Origin: Varroa destructor
Taxonomy: Eukaryota > Arthropoda > Arachnida > Mesostigmata > Varroidae
DNA: 64,000 nucleotides
Assembly: GCF_002443255.2 (NCBI RefSeq)
Contig: NW_019211458.1
Coordinates: 13,635,939 to 13,699,938 of the forward strand
Direction of reading: 5' to 3'
Part shown: piece by piece, positions 12,710-23,698 of the stretch
How positions within the stretch are numbered: position 1 is the stretch's first letter
Layout of the letters: each line of letters starts with the position of its first letter
The notes under the pieces: generated by a model
Database searches by the model: none
What the model saw: the letters and a program-made list of their open reading frames with translations, nothing else
Told to the model about the DNA's origin: nothing
Program-made: the position numbers and the translations under genes

Positions 12710-13139
12710 CTACACAATACAACTATATTTGAACACAGATATTCCTGATGTTGCGATGATATACTTTTGAGCACCATGCTGAAACGCACTGATCATATGG
12801 AGCATTCTGTAGTTATCAATGACAGCGTTCAGAGCGACCTTGTAGAAGGTTGTAAGCGTCGAGGCTAGTTGGTAACTAGGTGGCATCCAGTTTGTCCGAT
12901 TCAGAAACATTCTCGATCTCCAAGTCTCAGCAGTCACCTCTGCGGCAAAGCTTGATATCGTTGTTTTTGCACTACTTCAAAAACCTCCTGTTAGGGTAGG
13001 GGGAAATACGAGAGGCCTGAACGGATTGAGCCGTCTATTGGAACAGGGTCGAAGAATGAAGAATTGCTAGTTGTGTATTAAAATCAGCCAGGACCACCAA
13101 GACTAAGGCCACAGAACATAGTGTAGCTCCGAACAGTAT
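12710..13139 (-). pseudogene. Decayed copy of the group-7-allergen-like secreted gene
   Basis: From 13139 down to about 13083 the minus strand encodes a signal peptide closely matching the intact relative (LCSVALVLVVLAD against LCTLALATVASAN). Its first codon is ATA where the relative has ATG. Shortly after, in another frame, 13053-13036 encodes FDPVPI, matching FDPLPI, so a deletion and frameshift lie between them; stops follow in both frames. Further down, an open stretch to 12710 encodes an amphipathic helical tail that could be the C-terminal helix of the family. Only about 100 bases separate it from the FDPVPI motif, where the family has over 100 residues, so most of the middle is lost. 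The N-terminal relics are well supported; the C-terminal part is tentative. Confidence 0.55.
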
Positions 13140-13825
13140 CCTGTAAGGACTATTCGCCTCAAAGTATTTTATATCTAAATTAAACTAGGCATATTAGCAA
13201 CATTCAAGTAGCTTCCAAAGACGTACGGCTGACGTAATATTAAAAATGATTTAATATTACAGCTTTCATTTGTACATGATCGTCAAGGGTTGTTAATGAT
13301 CTTTGTCTATAGATTATAGAACTTATTATCAAATTGTGCCTTTGGTCCTAAAGAACGTCTATTACCATTTGTACGCTAAGATTAGTAGGAAAACCGAAGT
13401 TGTCTATGTAAATGATTCTATGATTCCAGCATTTTGCAGTAGAATCTAAATGAGAGTAATATAACGATAAGATAAATTTGAGTTACATGCCGACAGGTAC
13501 GCGAAGTCGCAGCCTGACAAAGAACGAAAATATTTATTACTCAGACATTGGCTTACGATTGTGTGTGTGTGTGTTGTTATGTTAGTAAAGGACAAACAGT
13601 GTGCAACGATATCGGTTCAAAACTATTATATTTACGTCTATTTTTACCATCTTGGATATAACTATAAATAAAAAATGTCGTTTCGTTCTTCTTCAGGAGA
13701 TTCTGAATTTATATCACTAATTCCCTGATTAGCCTAAAGTAATGCAGTATTGCATTGCACCCTGTTTATTGCACCCTGAAATTTTTATACTCGGACGATG
13801 CTTTCGCTTTCACGCGCTGACAATA

Positions 13826-13831
13826 TTTATT
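13826..13831 (-). other. Candidate poly(A) signal (AATAAA on minus strand)
   Basis: TTTATT on the + strand reads AATAAA on the minus strand, about 105 bases after the stop of the gene at 13936-14586. It is suitably placed to end that transcript. Confidence 0.45.
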
Positions 13832-13935
13832 TTTCTTTGTATTGAAATTCGTATTGGAACAGAAATATTTCAATGCATTTGGACTTACTTATAACTTTCT
13901 AGATGACTTACTGCTCCGTACGCTGTTGAAGCACG

Positions 13936-14586
13936 TTAGCCCGCCAACGGCATACTGTAGCGCTTGGCCACATAGTTCAATATGTATACGTACATATGAA
14001 ATATAATTTTCATAAACTGCTTCGTAATATTGAAATTGATCTGCTTCACTAAGTCGGTGCCCTTGATAACGACGGAGTTGGGCTCGTCCTGAATGATACG
14101 GGTGGTTATTTCGAAATTCTCAAACTGGAACTCATCGAGAGAAAGTCGGCCGAGACGACTTCTTGTAAACTCAACAAGGGCGCATGATCCATGATCAAAA
14201 TATGACGAAACGGCAAAAACATGTTGGCTTTCGTGGGCCGAATTATAAATACTGGCATCCATCACTAGGTGGACTGGCGTAAACGTTATGTAGCAGCCCA
14301 TCTTCATCTCGCCGCTGTAAGTTCCATACGTGCAGTTTCCTTCGCGATAAAGAGAGGAGAGACCGATGATAAGGCCATTGGTGATGCTTATCGTCGGATT
14401 ATCGTATGTAAACAAGGTCTGGTTGGCCTTTACAGTGAAAGACTCTATGGGTAGCGGGTCGAAGTCATTGTCCCATGCATAGTATCGCATATCTGCGAGC
14501 ACTTCATCGAACAAGCTGGTGGCAGCATAATTGGCCGAGGCAACTGTGGCTAAGGCGAGAGTGCACAATGCAGAGTAGGACAGCAT
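13936..14586 (-). CDS. Secreted group-7 mite-allergen-like (TULIP/JHBP-type) protein
   Basis: An uninterrupted 216-residue ORF. The ATG at 14586 is preferred because a signal peptide (about residues 1-18, ending ASA) starts right there and a TATA box lies just upstream. The only in-frame upstream start-like codon is a TTG. The mature protein begins with an amphipathic helix (LFDEVLADM), then FDPLPI, alternating beta-strand segments around GEMKMGC, and a long C-terminal hydrophobic/amphipathic region. N-glycosylation sequons NQT, NCT and NIT are visible. The order helix, FDP motif, paired strands, C-terminal helix and the overall length resemble mite allergen group 7 and related juvenile-hormone-binding-like proteins, which bind hydrophobic ligands outside the cell. 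That assignment rests on pattern similarity only. Two degenerate relatives lie downstream on the same strand, so this looks like the surviving member of a tandem cluster. Confidence 0.55.
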   Translation of the reverse strand: MLSYSALCTLALATVASANYAATSLFDEVLADMRYYAWDNDFDPLPIESFTVKANQTLFTYDNPTISITNGLIIGLSSLYREGNCTYGTYSGEMKMGCYITFTPVHLVMDASIYNSAHESQHVFAVSSYFDHGSCALVEFTRSRLGRLSLDEFQFENFEITTRIIQDEPNSVVIKGTDLVKQINFNITKQFMKIIFHMYVYILNYVAKRYSMPLAG

Positions 14587-14642
14587 CTCTGCACGAAAAG
14601 TGCTCAAAGCTATACGAATATACGATTAACTTTCCTCTACTG

Positions 14643-14650
14643 CTTATATA
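14643..14650 (-). promoter_or_regulatory. TATA box (TATATAAG) of the secreted-protein gene
   Basis: On the minus strand TATATAAG lies about 57 bases upstream of the ATG at 14586. Transcription would start around 14615-14622 and leave a 5' UTR of roughly 30-35 bases. This is a typical layout for a highly expressed small secreted-protein gene. Confidence 0.5.
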
Positions 14651-14659
14651 TCGATGGAG

Positions 14660-17600
14660 TATCTGGAAGGCAAGAGACTACGTGAGAGAAGAATGCACAT
14701 GTTTTACCGGTCCGGTAGACCAGCACTAAACTTAGTTGGATACATTTGCCATGCCTCGCTTTCAGTCTATATGATAGTATATCCGCTATCAACAGTTGTG
14801 TCAAAGATTTCATCTACTAGCTGTTAAAACTATTGATGTCAGAGACAAGAGGACAATTCAAATGTAGACGGACCATTTGAAACGTCTTGTCAAAAACTTG
14901 GCTGACACACGTATCAAATTTGATCGTGCGAAGTTACAACACGAAAATGCTACAGCTACCTATTTGTAGTTACCATTCGTGTGGCAAAGTTATTAAGAAA
15001 AAAATCAATATATCTCACTGACGCTACTTACTATAGTTGGACATCATAGATAGACTTGAAGTAGTGGCTTGCGTAAATATCTACGTAAAATGATCTAATT
15101 TTATTTATTTATTTATTTAGAAGTGCGTAAGAATTAAACAGGGTCAAAAGAGCACGACATAAGAACACTGAATAATTGGCAAGTATCTCATATTGATATA
15201 TAGAGGTAGGCCTCCGTATTCATTTCTTGGTGGTGGCGGCGGCGGCGGCGGCTCCATCTACTTACCCATTTTTCTCAACAGATACAATATAGTAGTTTAG
15301 ACGACCTTGGATTTTCAATTGGGTTAGCATAATATGTATATATATATATATATGTATGTATACAAATAGATAATGACTTATGGCTTTTACAGCTGATTAA
15401 TGGAACTTTTTGCAGGTTGTGCTTAGGCAGGACTACTCTAATGCAGCATAGGACAGGCTGTAGTTATCTAGAGAAATCAGGAACCGTTTTTGTTTCATAA
15501 ATGAAAGTAGGATTATTTGATGGTGCGTTTATAGTCGATTGCAAGCAGGACATGCCCAATCGACACCGGCTATACAAAATTTCGTAGGTATATTGGTAGA
15601 CATATTGTTAAAATAAAAGGTCTTAGTGTTTGAAGTGATCAATGGAGCCATACGTGTAATTGAAAATTCGAATTATTTACCGTATTTTGACTCGGGTTGA
15701 GACCGTATATACGAACGCTTAACGCTTCCGGACCAAGCGGTTTCTGTTATAGTTTTCTTGGCCTGCTTAATATTTAGCTCATCATTATTCTATACTACAT
15801 TCTTCGCTGCATTGATTGTACTTTCTCGATTAACTGAGATTCGTTTTTGATATATACAGTTAGCATATAATGGGTATTCTCATTAAAGCAGAGAGAAGAA
15901 TGAAGCCTTGTTACTTAAAACAAATACGCTACTTCGACATCCGGTACGTTCGATCATTTCAGAACTATAGGGACGACGTGAAGAGCCAATTTTGCAAAAT
16001 CTTAAATAGGCACGAATATAGATACTAGGTTATACTAAGTATAGCTTTATGAAGAATACGTGATCCCTCGCAAACCTTTTCGTGTGTAGATTGTATTTCA
16101 TTTCCTGTTATTATTTTATAGGTTTATATGTAATATTCAATAACAAGAAATATATGTTTCTTGCAGGCGAACTAACTCGGAATGAAGAATCCTTGTCTCG
16201 TTTAAAATGTTAGATTCTACCTGACTAATAAGTCACCGTAAGCGACTTAGAATATATTCGTGCTGTCATATGATAAGGACCTCATCTTAACCGAATAGTA
16301 AAATAGATAAGGTAATATCATCCCTAAAAGATTCAATTAGGTTATACTACTTCAGAACAACAGCGTTCATCGCTTCGCAAATATACAAAAATTCCATATC
16401 TGACTTCATATAATTCCGTTTGCTGCATCATTCTCGTACCAATCTATATGCTCGTAACAACCCGGATTCCCCTTCCGACAGTAGATGCCCCTGAAGAGCT
16501 GTGATATTAAAGGCTGATGCTACCCATCTGCAATTGCTAACGCACCGCTGCTGCCGTTTCAACTCTTCACCGGCCGCCTGTAGTTTAGTTGATCGACTTT
16601 CCAACTAACCTTCGTTATCAGAGAGCAAACTTTTCGTTTTGATGCACGGTTGCCTTTCTGTGTAGACATTTATCAACCGCAGTACCGCCAGGGTATAGAA
16701 CCATCCTAGTCTTAGGGACACGTTGTGATCCAGGTTCGAATCCGAGCCTAGACAGACAGACAGACAGCCAGACTTCGTGTCGTGCCGGGAGCCAGTCGTC
16801 TGATGGAATGGCAGTACTGGACGTAAAACTGGAAGCAATAATAAAAACTTAGGCATATAAAGGATAACAAAGAACATAATGATACTACTACAGAGATGGT
16901 GAGGGCATAGGCCTGACGAGGTAATAACAGATTGCAAAAATGATGCCCTGCTTTCTGCGGTGGTGGTGGTTCTATCTCAGAAGGAACTGGTTTTGCTCGA
17001 TACTAAAAAAAACCAATGGGCAGATGTCTGTTATAACAATCAGCCCGCCAACCCGAAATCGGGCGGCTCGTTGTAATTTTTAGAATTCCTATTTTTAGAA
17101 TTGTAGGTTCCTTAGGCACCCCTAACGGCAACGAATAATCGCGGTAATTTGTAACGTGATGTCCTCAAAAACTGGTTATTGGCAAGGCGGCATCTCCAGT
17201 GATGCTTACGCAAGTGTGAGACGTAAGCAAGGGATCGCTACAGCGTACACTCTGAGCTTGTTCAAACGTTTATCCATTAGCTAACCGGATCGCGCAGGTT
17301 AAAGTTGCACAATTAGTTAAAGCAGAACGCATATTTTCTTAGCTGAAGCTTATACGTATGCTGAACGTTTAAATCGTTCGGAAAAAAAGCACAAACGAGA
17401 GAGCATACTTTGTTTCAGGCTTGAAAATTGATTGTATAAGATGACGTGCGGATCCTTCTTCGGTTGGTAAGAATTCAACTAGTGCTGTGATTACGAAAAG
17501 GACCACAGAGGAGTATTTGAGTTACTGTTGGAAAACTCTCAGTGGCTGCCATTGTACATACGCTGCAAAATTACCTCCCTGAAAAACAGGTTGCTCGAAA

Positions 17601-18262
17601 ACAGTTAAGTTTACTTTTCCTTTAATTTATATCTAAGGAAAAACACGCCAATATATAATAATTTCGAAGAAAAAGAATTTAAGACTCCGCATACCCCTTC
17701 AGTTGGTTCAATGGCGTATATTTCTTCTCCACACTCGATCATATACATACATATATAAGCGAATTTTTTTTTAACGTACTCATTTTATTTATTAGTATGA
17801 AATTACGTATTCCTAAAAACCAGTAATTATTTAGTTGCAAAAAAGAAAAGATTTCAAAACGATTTTGGCCAGATTCATTTTACAAATGTAAACTTCGGAA
17901 GTACCAAAAAAAGCTATGCTTTTGTTAACTGCATCATGCTTCGCCTATACGCAAAACAGCATTTTCAAAATCCACACTTTTCGATTTTTGCATTATTTTC
18001 TATCGATTAGAGTTTCCCATTGAGTGGTGCATGTCCCTAGGCCTTTTATAAAAATTTCACTTTTTTTGTTTTTCTACCATATGGCAAACGTTCATTTCCA
18101 GATAGCTAAGTTACTTAATATGTTATTAAAGGATTAGATTTCTGTGTGGCTTAGACGAATCATTGAAATTCAAATCCAAAATGCACCCATTTATTGATCT
18201 CCTTTGTGGTTCCGAAAGCCTAAGCCTTTAAGCTTCAAGCAACCGTGAGTTTCGGCAAGTAT
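14660..18262. other. Intergenic DNA
   Basis: AT-rich, without a recognisable gene. It contains a (GGC)n run at about 15229-15253 and a short (TA)n near 15337. A B-box-like GGTTCGAATCC at about 16733 has no matching A box. The 110-residue minus-strand ORF at 16605-16937 has no family features. Confidence 0.6.
15229..15253. repeat. (GGT/GGC)n trinucleotide repeat
   Basis: A GC-only trinucleotide run, two to three GGT units followed by about seven GGC units, in otherwise AT-rich intergenic DNA. No ORF uses it. Confidence 0.8.
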
Positions 18263-19067
18263 TTAGGTTAGATCATAGTAGTTCTCATCAGAAGCTTGCC
18301 AACGGTACATCCTACGTTTTTCCATGACATCTCTTATAATATAATTATCTCTTACAATTATAACTGAATAGTGATTTTCATGAACGTTTTTCGAATATAG
18401 ATATTTTATTTTTTTACCGCAAGCCAAGGAAATAGTTAGAAAAGCTGAACCGTCCGATGTAAAACTGCTTATAGTACTAGAGAGCGTAACGCTTTTTACA
18501 AGCATCTGTGGCCGGTGGCAACCGCGCGGTCGTTCGAGAAGCAAATCAAAATCGACCGTTCAATGAGTGATTCTGCATTTGACACTGTGTCGGCTAGTGA
18601 AGAGATATATATATATATATATATCGCAATTGACATTCTTCATTATTTGAGTAGGAGTTAATCTCATGACCGGTACGCATGCTCAAAACGAGTATCTTGC
18701 CTTGAGCAAAAATCTCCACAACGTTATAATTGTAACTGAGTTCAGCCGAGCTTTGACTCGGATCGTAGCATTCGTTGAATCTACGCACTTCCTGTCGAAA
18801 AGTCAATCTATTAACTTGTTGCTCGCATCATTGAACAATACGGTAGGTGCAGGGCCCAGGGCGAATAGGATAGGACGAAAGGACACGGTTGAACATCACT
18901 TTTCGTCGGACAAACGAGCATATTATTGGGCCAATACTGATGCCCATACATAAATATGCCATAATTAGCAGAGAGGTTTGGCTTGCTGACATGTAGTGTA
19001 CAACGAGAGGTAGAGCGCAGAGACTTAGACAGATCAGTAAAAATCGATGTATCCTTCGCCTGCGCAC
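18263..19067 (-). other. Possible small multi-exon gene, unrecognised
   Basis: Three minus-strand open stretches follow one another. The first, from about 19067, carries two hydrophobic segments (first FLLICLSLCALPLVV) but has only a GTG start. The second, around 18800-18660, is polar and contains NECYDPSQ. The third, after a good CAG acceptor near 18512, runs to a stop at 18263. Their order, and a leader-like first segment, would suit a secreted protein. No ATG start, convincing donor sites or family motif are visible. Chance ORFs are a serious alternative. Confidence 0.15.
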
Positions 19068-21360
19068 TAGCTCAGCTTAGCAGTTCAAAGACTATATTCG
19101 TTTTTCCTGTACATAGTCGTATAGTAAACTAAGTGTCAAAGCCTTACATTTGATCCTACAGATGTCTGCATTAGCTTTTACAACACGGAAATAAGCGTGC
19201 ATCGAGAGTGCCTTTCTTCATGGGTCGATATAATCTTGAAAAGGTTTAGCACACAGCAAACTTCCTCCAGTCTAAAGATGTTTCGACTCTATACGACCCA
19301 CTAAGCTGGAGGAGCACTTGCGCATCATCGACAAATAAGTTTTTGAGTATTTTGAGGCAACACTCATTACTCAGAAATACCTGCAGCACGGTTATCGGCC
19401 AGAACTACCGTCGATCCTTTAAACCCCATATCATCAGATTGTACAATTAACGGTCAAACTATAACTAAACGTTTCCTTCTTGCGTAAATATTTAACTTTA
19501 GTGGAACGTTGTCGAGCTAGGATATTGAAGCTGGAAGGCTACATATCACGCCACACTAAGAGAAATATAACCATGGGAATAATGAACCTTTCAGTGGATG
19601 CAACTGAGGTACGATACTCCTAGCAGTCTGATCAAGCCTGCTCCATTTCTGAATGGCGAGAGATCCTCAAGCTCAGACTCGCATAATTAATTCTATAACG
19701 AAAAACACTAGGCTATTGATTTTTCAGTTTCGTTGTCAAAACTGTCATCGGACGGACAATAGTTTGTGAACGGTTTGAGCAGGAAGAACTAGCAGAATGA
19801 AGAATAAATGATCTGTTTCGTGAGTGCTAACATTATGTTAGACTGTAGGGGATCACCACATGTCAGGCGCTTAAATATTAACGCTCTTCAACCCTCAATG
19901 CAGTGCGACTCTGTAGGTCTATATGAAAATGGTGGAGGTTATTTCACAATTCCTCTGTTAACGATAATAATAGTCAATAGCATATTATTAGTTGTTTATA
20001 AAGCCCGTACTTAAGGAACAGCAAACGTCTACGTTAGTTGTTTTATTTATTTAGAAATACGATGACGATACCAGAAGGCTCTTGCGGCGGCGACAACGGC
20101 GAAGGCTCTAAGAGGATTCTCGATTAGAATAGTGTTGGCTCTCCTTGATCTAAATGTGACCCGCTATGCGTCGTGCCTGTTGCCGCTAGTGCGCGGCCAT
20201 CTTTTCCATATTTCGACACGTTTGGAACCGGGGAAAGACAGATTTCTTCAAGCGCGTTTTGCGTCTGCATGTTTCAGCGTAGAAACAAGCTGCTGTACTT
20301 CTTCTTGGAAACGAATGCTGTTGTCGATGATGTGAAGAACCTTCTTTTCTGTAGAACGCAGGACGTTGCCTGAGGATACCCACGTTCATGCGTACACACG
20401 CTTGTAAAAGTTACTTAGCGGATCATGGCTTTTTGTATTCTAGTGTGATGTATTTATGATAACGATCGTAATTGATATATTCCAATATGAACAAAAGCTG
20501 TGAATAAATTCTATCATTATGTATTAACGAATCAGATACACTCACGTTATAAGCCAATATGGAAAAATTATAGTCGCCGTGATCAGTTCGGATGCCACGA
20601 CACGATGCTCCTTTCACGCCGCCATGGCAGGCTTCAGCCGCTTTGTCTTGTTGAGTTAGGGCATACGGAACCTTATTGCCTATTGTACGCCTATTTTATT
20701 TGGCTTTAAGCTCGAAACACTGATAACATAGAATATCGATCTCTGACACAACAACTCATCTGTGTGTACTTAGTCAGCCTGTAGTGTTTCTTATAACGAC
20801 ACGCTTTGACACAACATAGATAGGAACTTGTGGCCAGGTTGTTAGAACGACACTGCAGTGCAGTTTCAATTCTATTATCATTGTGTTCAAAGTGGGTACA
20901 TTTTTAACAGTAGCAGTTTGTCTGTTAGCCCTCATAGAGCCTCTGAAACAGTACCTTTACATTTTCAGTTCGGAGCGGAGGACTTCGACAATATCTATGT
21001 AAAAACATAGACGTAACGGATGAACTGTGGAAGAGGCCTTGCCGACTTTCATCTCCGACAATCCACCCATCAAATGTATGACACACCACGTGCTAAGCTA
21101 CATTCGATGTTTCTATATACTATGGCCCAATCGTAGGACAGCATCGGGTTCATGGACGGCTTACATATCTATTGTAAGAGCAAAAATTTCCCCATTCAAG
21201 TGATTTTTTGTCAACTTTCTATGAAAGGCCCCTTGGACTAGCACGAATTCCTTACGGGACAATAACTAGCTAGACAGTGACTATGGGTCAGTGCCAAAAA
21301 TGCTGAAACCCAATTAACTGCATCCACTGATTTGGCATTTGCTATCCAGCGAATTTACGT

Positions 21361-21560
21361 TTAATATAATTTAATATTTTTATAATTTTTTAAATATTTT
21401 AATAATTTAAATAATTCTTTTAAATAAATAAAATAAATAAATAAATAAAAATATGGTATGGGGTTAATATAAAAATAAATAAAAATAAATAAATAAAATA
21501 AATAAATAAATAATTTTAAATAAAAAATAAATAATTTAATAAGTTTAAATAATTCTAAAA
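21361..21560. repeat. (AAAT)n / AT-only low-complexity tract
   Basis: About 200 bases, almost entirely A and T, built of AAATA/AAAT units and poly-T/A runs. The apparent minus-strand 78-residue ORF of Phe, Tyr, Leu and Ile is an artefact of this composition. Confidence 0.85.
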
Positions 21561-22162
21561 TACTGCTTCTAAAATTAGGCCGTAGTATCGTGCACATGTG
21601 TAGTTTATAGTTTCAAGGAAACATATTAATATTCTCTATTATTCTAGGGTATATTTCAATTAAGGAAAATTTGATACTCAAGATAAAACGACGAAAGTTG
21701 CTACTATACGAATATATTTAGCCAGAAGAAATCGTAACAGCCTGGCCGCCTTTGTAGGAGACAGCATCATTAAAAATTAAACTAAATGATTCCCTTGGGA
21801 TTTTTTAAGGAAGGAAATCTTTAGCCAATATATGTCTCTATGTCCCATAAAGGGTGTTTCTGCTCAAGTGTAGTAAACAGGACACTTAATAAAACACCAA
21901 TAAATATCGCGTTATCAGTTACATTATCTGAGGTCGGGTTTAATATATATAGCTGCCACTGTAGATTACGTGTGTCTTTTGAAATTGGTAGAAAAGTTCT
22001 ATGCAAAAATAAATAAAGTTATTTTTTGAGGCGGACATGAGGTTTCAGAGTACCAAAATAGATTGTTTTGATGCATATGATGATTATTACCGTGAAAATT
22101 GTTACAATGCTTGTCAGCTATACAAACAGACTGGTCCTTGATACTGAGATCTTCTGCGTTAA

Positions 22163-22224
22163 GAGGTCTCGGTCTTATGTAGACCTTATGTAGGTCTCAT
22201 GTAAACAATGAGGTCTTATGTAGA
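22163..22224. repeat. Degenerate short tandem repeat
   Basis: The unit GGTCTTATGTAG occurs exactly at 22171-22182 and 22212-22223. Diverged copies (CCTTATGTAG, GGTCTCATGTAA) lie between them. Confidence 0.7.
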
Positions 22225-23291
22225 AAGGGCAACATAACTATTTATAATACAGTTTCATGAAAAAAAAATGCAAGACGCGTAAATAAGATCACATTAGTGA
22301 AACGTCGCTTTTATTCCTTGTTTTATTGTCAGGCCACTTGAGAGGTGAGTATAATCAGATGTTATCGTCACTTCCAATATGTTAGTACAATATATAGTAC
22401 ATAATAACAAATGCGAATATCTGTAAATACCATCAGGTAAGACAAGCTGTAAATAGATTGTGGCTCGACTAAGGCCGCTGTCCTATTACGGGAACTACAT
22501 GATAATGGATGACGAAAAGCTCCGGCAACAAATTTCAAATCAAATGAATGAAATGATAGAGGGGCTTAACTGCGGAGGTTGAATACTCCGTGGGTTCCGT
22601 GAATGAATGCTGCTAAGAAGGACAAAGCCTGAAAGCGAAACAGAATCAAGAACAATCGCAAAGGCCATCAATTTGTCTGTTCGGTTTCAAATGAGTAGAA
22701 GCTTAAACGTGGTATATGAGTGTTCTAATGAGATAACACAATCTCTTCCAGAGTTATCGGGCTAAGTGACTGTCTTAAGACCCTATATATAGAGCTACGA
22801 CAATTTGAAAAATCCGAGTACTTTACCCTTTGGAAGCAATCTGATTTATCTTGGCGGATTTAGTGAACGTACCGTTTTCACCGAAGATCACTTATGAGTT
22901 CGAGCTTTGCCACCTCTAAAGTCTAGTACAATCACCAACACTGACATAAAGTTTGAAAGACTACTATTGTCCTAATATTTTTATGCTATAACGGCTATAT
23001 GTTTTATTATTAGTTGACAAGTTATTTTTGAACTTGAATACTTACAACCGTCCCCCAGTATTTTCCTTTGTCATTCGATTTGGCATCGTTGTTAACGATC
23101 GACCAGACCGGGATACCGATGTAAAGAACCAGAGCGACAAAATGGTATACCTTAAACTGCGCATAACACAAACGGCAACGATAGAAACAACAGAAATCTC
23201 TAATAGCATATCCTAGCCGTTCCTAATAGTTTTGTAATAGTAGAACAGTTTCGGTGCCCGTTTCGTACGTTGACTTTGTTCCTATTGCCGC

Positions 23292-23293
<2 letters not shown>

Positions 23294-23347
<54 letters not shown>

Positions 23348-23351
23348 TATA
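23294..23351. repeat. (TA)n microsatellite
   Basis: A nearly pure TA dinucleotide run of about 58 bases with one AC interruption near 23341. Shorter runs occur at about 18607, 37686-37711, 39321-39347 and 42174. Confidence 0.9.
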
Positions 23352-23376
23352 TTAATATTGAAGTAGCATTTTAATA

Positions 23377-23698
23377 GTGTGTAGACATTTATATCTTAAT
23401 CATAAACTCTGGAGTGCCTGTTTGCTCGCGATATCATTTCCCGTGTCGGAGCAAACAGTTAGAAACCTACGTAGAAGGTACCCTCAGTACCGGCTCCAGA
23501 TAGGACCAGCGAGATCAGGATTAAAGCTCCGTTGGCGTAAAAAAAGAACGAAGTCATCTGCATCCATCTTACGGGTTCGCCAAGCAGATGGTACGCCAGC
23601 GAGAACAGCGCAACGCCCAACGCCTACAATAATAAAATGCCATTATATATTGTAAATATATAATGTGTTATTAACGAGGTGTTCGAAAAATATTAAAC
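23377..23698 (+). mobile_element. Possible Tc1/mariner relic
   Basis: An open stretch at 23377-23655 encodes VSEQTVRNLRRR and then a basic GLKLRWRKKRTKSS. This is reminiscent of the second helix-turn-helix and following basic segment of Tc1-like transposases. About 20 bases downstream, after a TA, comes ACGAGGTGTTCGAAAAATAT, similar in style to mariner terminal repeats. I found no catalytic DDE/D region and no opposite terminal repeat, so this is at best a small remnant. Confidence 0.15.

Larger units (their letters stand above)
19068..23293. other. Intergenic DNA
   Basis: No supported gene. It holds an AAAT-rich low-complexity tract (21361-21560), a degenerate tandem repeat (22163-22224), and a somewhat GC-richer patch at 20080-20390 with overlapping ORFs on both strands that look like chance. 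Confidence 0.6.

Noticed and set aside
16700..16760. tRNA gene suggested by GGTTCGAATCC
   Set aside because: No A box at the right distance and no acceptor stem pairing; only the B-box-like word is present.
21361..21597. Minus-strand ORF of Phe/Tyr/Leu/Ile
   Set aside because: Produced by the AAAT-type low-complexity tract.
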